A stretch of DNA of 64,000 nt from Asticcacaulis sp. AC460 (GTDB lineage: Bacteria; Pseudomonadota; Alphaproteobacteria; Caulobacterales; Caulobacteraceae). The notes beneath the pieces were generated by a model, which was given only the letters and a program-made list of their open reading frames with translations, made no database searches and was not told the DNA's origin. Of the stretch, positions 36,165 to 44,714 are shown piece by piece. How positions within the stretch are numbered: position 1 is the stretch's first letter; every line of letters starts with the position of its first letter. The position numbers and the translations under genes were made by a program. The stretch spans positions 1 through 64,000 of the forward strand of contig NZ_AWGD01000003.1 of assembly GCF_000495795.1 (NCBI RefSeq). The letters run 5' to 3'.

Positions 36165-38114
36165 TCAGTTTTGTCCTTCCGCTGAAATACTAAGTTCGAA
36201 GGTGCCGGCGGGGAGGCCGTCTTTTGAATAGAGATTGACCACCGGCGAACCTGCCCAGGCGTAGCGGACCTTCATCGCGCCGGCTTGGGTGTCGAGGACA
36301 ACCGTGTCGCCATTGAGCCGGGCTTCGGCCCAGGCGCAGGTCGCCGCGCACAGCTCAAAACTCAGCGGTCGCGTGCCGGAATAGGTGATCAATGGCCGGT
36401 CGAAGGTGACGCGGATGGTGTCGCCATCGCGCACGGCCGAAACCGGTGACGGCGAGCGTGGCGACACCGCATCGCCATAAACGAGGCGCGAGGCTTCGAG
36501 TTCCAGGCGGCGGGAGACCTCCTGCTTTTCCGGCGAGTGGATGTCGCGCGGATTGCCCAGGTCGATGGCCACGGCCAGGCCGGTATGGGGTACGGCGGCG
36601 GCGGTGCGGCGCTGGACGTCGCGGATGGCGGCAAAACCGGACTCAGCCGGCTGATCCGTCATCGCGCCGTAACCGGCCAGTTGCACGATCAGGAACGGCA
36701 GGTCCTTGCCGAACTGACCGCGCCAGTCCGCAATCATCTGCGGCAGCAGGCCGGCATAGGCTTCGGGCTCAGCGGTGTTCTGCTCGCCCTGGAACCACAG
36801 AACACCGCTCAGGCCGTAGGGGCCGATCGGCGCGATCATGGCATTATAAAGCGTGGAATAGCCCTTGCCACCCGGCCACGGAACGAAGGGCGGTTTGGGC
36901 AGGCCTTTCTTGAAGTCGCCCGAGACCTTGTATGTCCAGGCGCCGGCCAGGCTGAGTTTCTCGCCGCCGAGGTCGAGCGCCATCTTGTCCGCCGAGGAAC
37001 GCGGTCCGCCGCCGCCGACTTCGTCAACGACGCGGATCGCGATGACATTGTCGCCGGCTTTCAGCAGGCCCGACGGCAGGGTGTAGGATCGTTCGGTGCG
37101 GTAGTCTACAGTGGCGCCGACACGGGCGCCGTTGACCCAGGTGACATCGCGCTCATCGACCGTGCCCAGGGTCAGGGTGGCCGGTTTGGCGGCCTGTTCA
37201 GGTGTCAGGGTGACATGTTTACGCAGCCACACCACGCCGTCGAGATCGACCAGGTCGGCCCTGCCCTGCTCTTCCCAGACGCGCGGCAGGGCGATTTCGC
37301 CCCAGGCGGCATCGTCGAGGTCGGCCGTCTGCCATTGGGCTTTCGTGCCGGTGTCGTGGGCGTCGGCCCAGGCGTCAGTGGCGGCGGCGACCTTTGCGGC
37401 GGTGGCTTCCGGGTCTGTGACATAGGCCTGGAGGGTGGCCAGGCCGTCTTCGTAGGCGCCCAGGGCGTGAAGACCCGCAGCCGGTGTCCAGTCCTGGATG
37501 GGGGAGCCGCCCCACGAGGAATGGATCAGGCCGATGGGGATGTTCTTTTGTTTGGCCAGATCGCGGCCGAAAAAGTAGCAGACGGCGGAATAGTCGGTAA
37601 CCGTCGCCGGCGTTGCGGCTTTCCACGCGATGGGTGTGACGGGCAGGTCCTGCGGCGCCGGCATGCTCTTGCGCTCGAAGCTCAGCAGGCGGACGCGGTC
37701 GTCGGCGGAATGGGTGATTTCGGTGTCGGCATTGCGGACCTGGCGCACAGCGAACTGCATGTTGGACTGGCCGGAACAGAGATAGACATCGCCGATGAGC
37801 ACGTCATGTATGGCCGTGGATTGCGTCGGCGAGGCGACGGTCAGGTCGTAGGGGCCGCCGGCGGCGGCGGCCGGCAGGTTCAGGATCCATTTTCCGGTCT
37901 TGTCGGCGGTGACGGTGGATGTGCGGCCAAGAAAGGTCACCGTCACCTTGGTTTTGGGCGCGGCCCAGCCCCATACCGGAACGGGACGGCCGCGTTGAAG
38001 CACGGCATGGTCCTGGAACATCGAGTGCAGCAGGGGCCTGTCCTGAGTTAGGTTTTGGGCCACGGCCGGCAGGGCCGCGGCCGCAAAAAGGGCGGTAAGC
38101 AGGGCAAGCTTCAT
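36165..38114 (-). CDS. SGNH-family acetylesterase (sialate O-acetylesterase-like), exported
   Basis: I chose ATG 38114 (MKLALL), with GAGGG upstream. The 649-residue protein has a signal peptide ending PAVAQ. The SGNH/SASA motifs are CSGQSNMQFAV (Ser nucleophile near 115), VLWFQGEQNT (block III-like) and DIHSPEKQEVSRRL (Asp-x-x-His-type). A beta-jelly-roll insertion (about 270-390) reads DEVGGGGPRSSADKMALDL. In a pectin locus the probable substrate is acetylated rhamnogalacturonan rather than sialic acid. The gene carries a copy of the motif shared with the PL26 gene. Confidence 0.85.
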   Translation of the reverse strand: MKLALLTALFAAAALPAVAQNLTQDRPLLHSMFQDHAVLQRGRPVPVWGWAAPKTKVTVTFLGRTSTVTADKTGKWILNLPAAAAGGPYDLTVASPTQSTAIHDVLIGDVYLCSGQSNMQFAVRQVRNADTEITHSADDRVRLLSFERKSMPAPQDLPVTPIAWKAATPATVTDYSAVCYFFGRDLAKQKNIPIGLIHSSWGGSPIQDWTPAAGLHALGAYEDGLATLQAYVTDPEATAAKVAAATDAWADAHDTGTKAQWQTADLDDAAWGEIALPRVWEEQGRADLVDLDGVVWLRKHVTLTPEQAAKPATLTLGTVDERDVTWVNGARVGATVDYRTERSYTLPSGLLKAGDNVIAIRVVDEVGGGGPRSSADKMALDLGGEKLSLAGAWTYKVSGDFKKGLPKPPFVPWPGGKGYSTLYNAMIAPIGPYGLSGVLWFQGEQNTAEPEAYAGLLPQMIADWRGQFGKDLPFLIVQLAGYGAMTDQPAESGFAAIRDVQRRTAAAVPHTGLAVAIDLGNPRDIHSPEKQEVSRRLELEASRLVYGDAVSPRSPSPVSAVRDGDTIRVTFDRPLITYSGTRPLSFELCAATCAWAEARLNGDTVVLDTQAGAMKVRYAWAGSPVVNLYSKDGLPAGTFELSISAEGQN

Positions 38115-38175
38115 CGATGTTCCCTCTTTTTGGCCATGGTGGACCCCGCGGATACGGAAATCAATCACCATTTTT

Positions 38176-38197
38176 CATTTTCGAGCATGATTTGTCA
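38176..38197 (-). promoter_or_regulatory. Shared 22-bp upstream motif, copy at the acetylesterase gene
   Basis: On the minus strand it reads TGACAAATCATGCTCGAAAA plus TG, 62 bases before the acetylesterase ATG. It differs from the PL26-gene copy at three positions. It also lies about 80 bases upstream of the divergent sigma factor gene. Confidence 0.6.
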
Positions 38198-38276
38198 CAC
38201 AACAGATTGGAAAGGCTTCGACAAGCACCTGATTTCATGGTGTAAATCTTGCAGATACCACTGTTCCGGGGAGAAG

Positions 38277-38846
38277 ATGGGGCAGGTTATGGAAAACGAA
38301 CCGCAGACACGCATCCTGATGGGCCGCTGGCGCGACGGTGAACCCGACGCGCGCGACCAACTGATCGGCCGGTTGTATCCGGAGCTGAGCCAGATCGCGG
38401 CGGCGCGGCTGCGGCGGGAATACAATTCGTCGCTGTCGACCGGCGACCTGATCAATGACGCCGTGCTGCGGCTGATGCAGGTCGAACGTATCGAAGGCGA
38501 CAACCGCGCCCACCTTATCGCCCTGGCGTCGCGGCTGATGCGCAACATCCTGGTCGACCATGCCCGGCTGAAGGCGACCGACAAACGCAAACACCACAAG
38601 GTCGAGCTGACCACCCAGGTCGAGGGTGGACAGAGGCTTGACCTGAAATCGCTGGAATCCTCGCTAATCCGTCTGAAGGCCATAGACGAGAGCCTGATGG
38701 AGCTGGTGGAGATGCGCTATTTCGGCGGCATGACGGTGGAGGACATAGCCGAAGTGACCGGACTGTCCGAGGCGACGGTGAAGCGGCGGTGGCTGGTGGC
38801 ACGCGCCTGGCTGACCGACGCCCTGATGCATCCGGTCGACCCATGA
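38277..38846 (+). CDS. ECF-type sigma factor of the Ser/Thr-kinase-associated group
   Basis: A 189-residue protein from ATG 38277, with GGGGAG close upstream; ATG 38289 is nearly as good. Region 2 includes LYPELSQIAAARLRRE, DLINDAVLRL and MRNILVDHARLKATDKR. Region 4 includes ELVEMRYFGGMTVEDIAEVT and LSEATVKRRWLVARAWL. The pattern fits the TIGR02999-like ECF sigma factors whose genes neighbour protein kinases. Its stop overlaps the kinase ATG (ATGA). It is divergent from the pectin locus and could control it, though the sequence does not prove this. Confidence 0.9.
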   Translation: MGQVMENEPQTRILMGRWRDGEPDARDQLIGRLYPELSQIAAARLRREYNSSLSTGDLINDAVLRLMQVERIEGDNRAHLIALASRLMRNILVDHARLKATDKRKHHKVELTTQVEGGQRLDLKSLESSLIRLKAIDESLMELVEMRYFGGMTVEDIAEVTGLSEATVKRRWLVARAWLTDALMHPVDP

Positions 38847-41227
38847 CGGATTTAGGGGACGAACGCGAAGCCATCTCGCTCTTCGAAGCCCTGCTGGACG
38901 TGCCGTCACCCGACCGTATGGCCTGGATCGACGAGCATACGGCCGGGCGACCCAAGGTGCGCGAGCGGTTGCTGGCCATGCTGCAGGCCGACACCTTACA
39001 TAATCTCCGGACCGGCGGCGCGACCGAAGCCGTCGAGCCCGAGGACGAACCGGAGCGCATCGGCGCCTATCGCATCACCGGGCTGATCGGGCGCGGCGGC
39101 ATGGGCTCGGTGTATCGCGGCGAGCGGGCGACGGGGGACTTCGCCCACACCGTGGCGATCAAGGTGATCAAGGCCGGGCTGTTGTCGGAGTCGCTGGTCG
39201 AGCGCTTCCGGCGCGAGCGCCAAACCCTGGCCAGCCTCAGCCATCCCAACATCGCGCGCCTGTATGACGGCGGCGAAACCGACGGCGGAGCGCCCTATAT
39301 CGTCATGGAGTGGGTCGACGGTCTGCCTTTGATGGCGTGGGTCGAAGATGAGAAACCACCGCTGGACCGGCGATTGGCGTTGTTCGGCGATATGTGCCGC
39401 GCGGTCGGCTGCGCCCACCGCAGCCTGGTCGTGCACCGCGATCTGACGCCGTCGAATGTGCTGGTGACGCGCGACGGCGTGGTCAAGTTGATCGACTTCG
39501 GCATCGCCAAGCTTACGGAGAGCGAGGGGGGAGGCGGGACGACGAAGGCGTCGGTCGCGTCGGGGCAGTTGAGCCTGACGCCGGGCTTTGCGGCACCGGA
39601 GCGGCTGACCAGTTCGGACGTGACGACGGCGGCCGACATCTATTCGCTGGGGCGCTTGCTGGATAAGCTAGTGTCCGACGGTGATGAGGAACTGCGCGCC
39701 ATCCTTGCCCGCGCCACGGCGGAAAAGCCCGGCGATCGCTATGAGACGGCTGAGGCTTTGCTGAGCGATATCGAGGCGTATCGCAAGGGCTATCCGGTTA
39801 TTGCTATGGCGGGTGGACGGGGCTATGTCTTCGGCAAGTTCGTCATGCGGCATCGTTTCGGTGTGGCGGTAGCGGGAATAGCGGCGACGGCTGTGGTTAC
39901 GGCGTTTGGCTTGGTGCTGAGCGCCAATCATCAGGCGCAACTGGCCCGCGCCGAGGCCGAGACCCGCTATGCTCAGACGCGGGAACTGGCCAACAGGCTG
40001 TTGTTCGACGTCTATGACGAGGTCAGCGCCGTACCGGGCACGACCAAGGCGCGCGTGCTGATCGCGCAGACGGGTGTCGATTATCTTGAAAAGCTGGCCG
40101 GGGACCGCAGCGCGCCTGTCGGGGTGCGCATCGAGGCCGGCAAGGGTTTCGTCCGGCTGTCCCAGGTGATGGGCGGTGGTCAGGAGGCAACCCTGGGACG
40201 CTACAAGGATGCGACCGCCCTGCTGGCTCGCGGCGAAGCGGTGCTGAAGGCCGTTCATGAGGAAAATCCGGACAACGCCGAGGCGGCGGCGGCCTATGCC
40301 GGGCTGTTGGTCGAGCAGTCGGGCAACAATCTCTATAATGACAACGACCCGGACAAGGCGCGGGCCCAGGCGCTCCAGGCCCAGGCCCTACTCAAGGACC
40401 GCGCCACGACCGACGTCAGGCTGGCCGCGACCTACCTGATGGCAATCCAGGCCGAGGGCGATTCCTGGCTGTGGGTGGATGAGTTCGACAAGGCCCGTGC
40501 GGTTCTGCTGCGGGCGGATGCTTTCTACAAGGGTTTGAAACCGGAGTTCCGCAACGACCTTTCCGTCCTGGCCGGTCGCAGTTCCTCCTTGCGATTGCTG
40601 GGCGAGGCCTATCACAAACTCAAGCAGCCCGAGGAAGCCAGGGCTGCCCTGGCGGAGAACATCGCCGTAAATCGGGAGCGTGTCCGCCGCGATCTGCAAA
40701 ATCCCAAGGTGACGCGCGGGCTTATCCTGGCTTTGCGCTACAATGCCATCGTTCATCGTAGCAATATGCGCGATGCTGAAGCCCAGGCCGCTATTTCCGA
40801 GGCCTTCAGCCTGGCCCAGGCGTTACAGAAACGCGATCCGGCCGATACCGGCGCATTGGAACTGGTCGCGGCGGTCGGCGATGTCTATGCCCAGGTGCTG
40901 ACCGACCGCAAACAGTATGATGAAGCGGAACGGGTCAGTGACGATGTCATTTCCGCCCAGCGCAAAAGGATCGAGATTTCCGACGGGGCGCCGTTTGCCG
41001 TGCGCGGGCTGGCGACGACCCTGGCCACGCGCGGGGGTAATTTCTACAATGCGGGTCGATATGACAAGGCCTGTGTCACCTGGACACAGACGCGCGAGGC
41101 CTGGGAGGGATTGGCCGCGCGTGGGCAGTTGAGCCAGACTGACCGTACCAACGGTTATGCCGAGGTCAAGAATTACCTGGCCAAGGCATGCAATCCGCCA
41201 CGCATGGGGCTAGGGGACGATATCTGA
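38843..41227 (+). CDS. Transmembrane Ser/Thr protein kinase with TPR-like extracytoplasmic region
   Basis: A 794-residue protein coupled to the sigma gene by a four-base overlap. An N-terminal helical segment (1-70) is followed by a Hanks-type kinase domain (about 72-310). It shows GRGGMGSVY, VAIKVIKAG with the ATP-binding Lys, VVHRDLTPSN and IDFGIAKL. The catalytic loop has Thr where Ser/Thr kinases usually have Lys (HRDLKPxN), although the Asp and Asn are kept. A membrane helix lies at about 338-360. The 430-residue C-terminal part is repetitive and helical, of TPR type, and predicted periplasmic. It probably senses an outside signal and phosphorylates the sigma factor or a partner. Confidence 0.9.
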   Translation: MTDLGDEREAISLFEALLDVPSPDRMAWIDEHTAGRPKVRERLLAMLQADTLHNLRTGGATEAVEPEDEPERIGAYRITGLIGRGGMGSVYRGERATGDFAHTVAIKVIKAGLLSESLVERFRRERQTLASLSHPNIARLYDGGETDGGAPYIVMEWVDGLPLMAWVEDEKPPLDRRLALFGDMCRAVGCAHRSLVVHRDLTPSNVLVTRDGVVKLIDFGIAKLTESEGGGGTTKASVASGQLSLTPGFAAPERLTSSDVTTAADIYSLGRLLDKLVSDGDEELRAILARATAEKPGDRYETAEALLSDIEAYRKGYPVIAMAGGRGYVFGKFVMRHRFGVAVAGIAATAVVTAFGLVLSANHQAQLARAEAETRYAQTRELANRLLFDVYDEVSAVPGTTKARVLIAQTGVDYLEKLAGDRSAPVGVRIEAGKGFVRLSQVMGGGQEATLGRYKDATALLARGEAVLKAVHEENPDNAEAAAAYAGLLVEQSGNNLYNDNDPDKARAQALQAQALLKDRATTDVRLAATYLMAIQAEGDSWLWVDEFDKARAVLLRADAFYKGLKPEFRNDLSVLAGRSSSLRLLGEAYHKLKQPEEARAALAENIAVNRERVRRDLQNPKVTRGLILALRYNAIVHRSNMRDAEAQAAISEAFSLAQALQKRDPADTGALELVAAVGDVYAQVLTDRKQYDEAERVSDDVISAQRKRIEISDGAPFAVRGLATTLATRGGNFYNAGRYDKACVTWTQTREAWEGLAARGQLSQTDRTNGYAEVKNYLAKACNPPRMGLGDDI

Positions 41228-41229
41228 AA

Positions 41230-41344
41230 TCTTTCTTCGCGTCTTCGCGTCTTCGCGTGAAACCTTCTTGCGAGGGTTCGGCGCGGCGTTTCCATCCGAA
41301 AAGAAAAAATTTCACGCGAAGACGCGAAGGCGCGAAGAAGAAGG
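41230..41344. repeat. Long inverted repeat of CTTCGCGT units
   Basis: The left arm is three tandem CTTCGCGT units ending in GAAA. The right arm starts TTTCACGCG and continues AAGACGCGAAGGCGCGAAGAAG. The arms are about 30 bases and complementary, with some 50 bases between. It lies just after the kinase stop and may end that transcript. Confidence 0.8.
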
Positions 41345-41411
41345 GTCAAACAGGCTTGTGATACCGCACGGGCTTGCTTTGCGGCGGGAACGAAGATAGA
41401 ACAAATGCCGC

Positions 41412-43538
41412 ATGTCTCGTACGCTTGTCCTGCCGCCGACCTATTACCGCGATCATTTCGTCGAAATGACCGGCTTTGTCGCCCGCCTGTATGGCGACGT
41501 CTTGGGAGGCGCTGAGAAAGCGTTCCTGGAACAGTTCGCGGCGCTGGATGACGACGCCCAGTGCCTGTTCGTGCGGATGTGCAATCGCAAGAAGCAGGCC
41601 TTTGCCGCGGCGGATCTGAGCTATGCCGAGATCGGCGGGGTTGATGGCGGGCTGGAGCGGTTGCAGGCGGCGGGGTTTATACGTCCCGCCGAGGCGGAGG
41701 ATTTTCGCCATTGCCTCAATGAGCTGAGCAAGACCGACCTGGTCGCCCAGGCGCGTCAGGGCGGTGTCGAGGGCTTCAAGGCGTCGTGGGCCAAGCCGGA
41801 GCTGGTTGGGTGGCTGGTCGAAGCGCTGGAGCCCGACGAGTTGGACGCCGTGTTCGGGCTGTCGCGGCTGGTCGTCCCCTGTCACAAGGAGACGCTGGGC
41901 TTTCTGCTCTATCTCTATTTCGGCCGGCTGAATGACAATCTGTTGAGTTTTACCTTGCGCGATCTGGGCATGGTCTCGGTCAAGGCGCGCGAAGCCTATA
42001 CCGCCCGGTTCGATTCCATCGACGAGGCCCGGGCCGGCTTTGTCTACAGCCACGCCCTGCGCCGGTTACGGCACGGCGAGCATCCGGAGCGCATCGACCT
42101 TGACGCCTTGCCGCCGGCGCCGACCGAGTTCAGCCAGGGGCTGCGCAACGACCTGCTGTTTCAACTGGGTCAGCATCATGAAAAGCGCGGCGATGGCGAG
42201 CGGGCTTTAGAGCTTTACGGGTTATCAAACGCCTTCGACAGTCAGGAACGCAGTGTCCGGTTGCTGTATGCGCGGGGCGATCATGATGACGTTCGTGGTC
42301 GTCTCGAAGCCATGCTGGAGGCGCCCGATCACGACGAGGCCTGCCTGTTCGCCCAGGACTTCCTGGCGCGCAAGTTCGGCAAGCGGCGGACCTCGGTGTT
42401 TACCGACCTGCTGCGGGGGGCGAGCGAAATCACCGTCGATGAGCTGTATCGCGGCTTCCCGGAAGCCGCCGCCATGCATCACTTCGAGGCCGAGGGCTGG
42501 TCGTGTCATCACAGCGAGAACGGCCTGTGGCCGGCCCTGTTCGGGTTGGTCTTCTGGGACGAGCTGTTCGAAGGCCCGGGCGCGCTGTCGTGCGGTTTCG
42601 ACGCCGTGCCGCAGGCGCTGAAGGACCGGACCTTTCATGTGAAGTTTGCGCAAGCCGTGGAGCATAAGCTGGCCGGCGTGGCCGATGGCTGGGTCGAGGA
42701 TCTGGTGCTGCGCACCTTCCGCCGCCACGAGGGCGCGGGCAACGGGTTGTTTTACTGGGATGCCGGGTTGCGCGGCCGGATGCTGCAGTTCGTCCGCGCC
42801 GCGCCGCCTCAGGCTTTGCAGCGGATTTTGGCGGAGATGAGCAAGGACTTCTATGCTCTGCGTGATGGCTTTCCGGACCTGATGCTGACGCGGGACAGCG
42901 AGATTCGTTTCGTCGAGATCAAGGCCGAGGGCGACCAGGTCCGGCGGCGCCAGTTGGCGCGGTTGAAGTTGCTGCAGGAGGCCGGGTTCGACGCTTCGAT
43001 CCTGAAGGTCGCCTATCGCACCGATCCCGACACCACCTATGTCGTCGTCGATGTCGAAACCACCGGCGGCCGGGCCGGCAATGACCGGGTGACCGAGATC
43101 GCCGCCGTCAAGGTCCAGGGCGGGAAAATCATCGCCGAATGGTCGTCGCTGATCAATCCGGAGCGGCGGATTCCGGGCTATATTACGCAGCTGACGGGCA
43201 TCACCAATGAGATGGTGGCCGGGGCGCCGAAGTTCGTTGAGATCGCCGATGATCTGGCGGCGTTTCTGAGTGGCGCGGTGTTCGTGGCGCACAATGTCGG
43301 GTTCGACCACAGTTTCATCGCGTCGGAGTATCGCCGGCTGGAGCGGCGATTCCATGCGCCGAAGCTATGTACCTGCGCCGGGATGCGAAAATATTATCCC
43401 GGCCATGGCTCGTATGGGTTAGGGCCGTTGACAAAGGAGTATGGCATCCGGCTGGAGAACCATCATCGGGCCTTGGATGATGCCCGTGCCGCGGCGGAGT
43501 TGCTGCATCTGGTCAATGAGAAGCGGCTGGCGGCCTGA
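41412..43538 (+). CDS. FAN1-like VRR-NUC nuclease fused to a DEDDh 3'-5' exonuclease
   Basis: A 708-residue protein. The N-terminal two-thirds resemble FAN1: CNRKKQAFAAADLSYAEI and LVVPCHKETLGFLLYLYFG, then a helical repeat region with HEKRGDGERALELYGLS. The VRR-NUC domain (about 475-540) has FPDLMLTRDSEIRFVEIKAE and a following RRRQLARL. Residues about 543-708 are a complete DnaQ-like exonuclease: VDVETTGG (DxE), VAHNVGFDHSFI and HHRALDDARAA (HxAxxD). FAN1 enzymes cut branched DNA near interstrand crosslinks; a fused proofreading-type exonuclease could process the released ends. ATG 41412 has no strong ribosome site. Confidence 0.88.
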   Translation: MSRTLVLPPTYYRDHFVEMTGFVARLYGDVLGGAEKAFLEQFAALDDDAQCLFVRMCNRKKQAFAAADLSYAEIGGVDGGLERLQAAGFIRPAEAEDFRHCLNELSKTDLVAQARQGGVEGFKASWAKPELVGWLVEALEPDELDAVFGLSRLVVPCHKETLGFLLYLYFGRLNDNLLSFTLRDLGMVSVKAREAYTARFDSIDEARAGFVYSHALRRLRHGEHPERIDLDALPPAPTEFSQGLRNDLLFQLGQHHEKRGDGERALELYGLSNAFDSQERSVRLLYARGDHDDVRGRLEAMLEAPDHDEACLFAQDFLARKFGKRRTSVFTDLLRGASEITVDELYRGFPEAAAMHHFEAEGWSCHHSENGLWPALFGLVFWDELFEGPGALSCGFDAVPQALKDRTFHVKFAQAVEHKLAGVADGWVEDLVLRTFRRHEGAGNGLFYWDAGLRGRMLQFVRAAPPQALQRILAEMSKDFYALRDGFPDLMLTRDSEIRFVEIKAEGDQVRRRQLARLKLLQEAGFDASILKVAYRTDPDTTYVVVDVETTGGRAGNDRVTEIAAVKVQGGKIIAEWSSLINPERRIPGYITQLTGITNEMVAGAPKFVEIADDLAAFLSGAVFVAHNVGFDHSFIASEYRRLERRFHAPKLCTCAGMRKYYPGHGSYGLGPLTKEYGIRLENHHRALDDARAAAELLHLVNEKRLAA

Positions 43539-43556
43539 TAGCGTTCCGAGCTCCCG

Positions 43557-43636
43557 GCTCCCCCTCCGTCTCGACGCACTTCGCCCAATAGAAGGGCTCG
43601 TTTGCTCGCCACCTCCCCCGCTCGCGGTGGAGGATA
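43557..43636. repeat. GC-rich intergenic palindromic repeat
   Basis: It reads GCTCCCCCTCCGTCTCGACG, CACTTCGCCCAATAGAAGGGC, TTGCTCGCC and ACCTCCCCCGCTCGCGGTGGAGGAT. It is a close match to 27459-27538. It follows the FAN1-like gene stop by about 20 bases. Confidence 0.8.
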
Positions 43637-43716
43637 AAGGTAGTTTGACTTTAAGTCTGATTTAAATTTATATGCTCTGTGGATAAAGAAATTGAACTTT
43701 TATCTGGAGGCTTGTC

Positions 43717-44199
43717 GTGTCGAAACTGCCCATTCCTCTTCCCGCCCTGTCGATCGTCATCAAGATCGTGGTCGTCGTGTTGGCCCTCGCCTTCATCTCC
43801 GAAAAATCGGGTGAGCTGGGGACGCTTGATTTTACCGCCGGTGACACCTGGGCCAATATGAAGGTCGTCTCGCTGTTCTGGCTGACCCTGTTGCCGCAGG
43901 GCTTTTACCTCTGCGCCGTATGGGCGGCGTCCAACGTCTTCGGCCGTATCGGCCGCGGCGACGCCTTCGGGCCGGCCATGGTCAAGGGCTTACGCGAAAC
44001 CGGCAGTTGTCTGGTGTACGGCGCCGTTCTGGCCATCGTCATTATCCCGACCCTCTACCCCATGTTGAGCGAGCACTTCCGCGGCGTGCGCTACAATCCC
44101 GAAATCGAGAGCGTAACGATCGGGCTGGTCGGGATCGTGCTGTATCTGCTGGCCCGGCAGGGCCAGGCGCTGAAAGCGGAACTGGAACAGTTCGTCTAG
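43717..44199 (+). CDS. DUF2975-family four-helix membrane protein
   Basis: A 160-residue protein from GTG 43717, preceded by GGAGG six bases away. Hydrophobic segments lie at about 8-28, 50-70, 95-115 and 130-145. The segment NVFGRIGRGDAFGPAMVKGL is the family's conserved loop. DUF2975 genes almost always precede a small XRE regulator, as here, where the next ATG follows the stop immediately. The function is unknown; a membrane-linked signalling pair has been supposed. Confidence 0.88.
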   Translation: MSKLPIPLPALSIVIKIVVVVLALAFISEKSGELGTLDFTAGDTWANMKVVSLFWLTLLPQGFYLCAVWAASNVFGRIGRGDAFGPAMVKGLRETGSCLVYGAVLAIVIIPTLYPMLSEHFRGVRYNPEIESVTIGLVGIVLYLLARQGQALKAELEQFV

Positions 44200-44433
44200 A
44201 TGCCCGTCCGCGTAACCCTCGATGTCATGCTGGCGCGGCGCAAGATCCGCGCCAAGGACCTGGCCGCCCAGGTCGGCATCAGCGAAACCCAGATGTCCCT
44301 GCTGCGCACAGGCAAGGTCAAGGGCATGCGCTTCGATACCCTGTCGAAGCTGTGCCTGTTGCTGGACTGCCAGCCCGGCGATATCATGGAATATGACGCG
44401 GATCAGGGTGACCTGACGAAGGGCGAGGATTAG
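44200..44433 (+). CDS. Small XRE-family DNA-binding regulator (YozG-like)
   Basis: A 77-residue protein starting directly after the DUF2975 stop. The helix-turn-helix is DLAAQVGISETQMSLLRTGK, followed by MRFDTLSKLCLLLDCQPGDI, typical of the HTH_26/YozG subgroup that pairs with DUF2975. Its stop overlaps the stop of the convergent small gene (shared bases at 44431-44432). Confidence 0.9.
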   Translation: MPVRVTLDVMLARRKIRAKDLAAQVGISETQMSLLRTGKVKGMRFDTLSKLCLLLDCQPGDIMEYDADQGDLTKGED

Positions 44434-44642
44434 ATGTCCTCGTCCTTGCCAGACTCGCGCTTGCGTTCACGGTCGGCGGCTTCGACGCCCTTGTGCGCCG
44501 GCGGATCGAGCACCATCCCAAAGCCCAGCATCACCGATGCAAATCCGACGCCCCGGCGTATCGACCGGCCCCACAGGCGCCCCACCACACCGGCCAGAAT
44601 GCCGGCCACAAGAATCGCCACAAGGCTCAGAAGTATGTTCAT
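44430..44642 (-). CDS. Small hypothetical membrane protein
   Basis: A 70-residue protein from ATG 44642; a start ten codons earlier would overlap nothing but has no better site. Two hydrophobic stretches (about 2-22 and 30-45; LLSLVAILVAGILAGVVG and GVGFASVMLGFGMVL) are followed by a charged cytoplasmic tail. No family is recognised and there is no clear ribosome site. It is divergent from the lipoprotein gene at 44715. Confidence 0.6.
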   Translation of the reverse strand: MNILLSLVAILVAGILAGVVGRLWGRSIRRGVGFASVMLGFGMVLDPPAHKGVEAADRERKRESGKDEDI

Positions 44643-44714
44643 GGACCGGACATCGGGACGGCCGCGGCCCAATTCAAGAGCGACAGTCCGGCCGCAACGG
44701 CCTATAAGGGCGGC

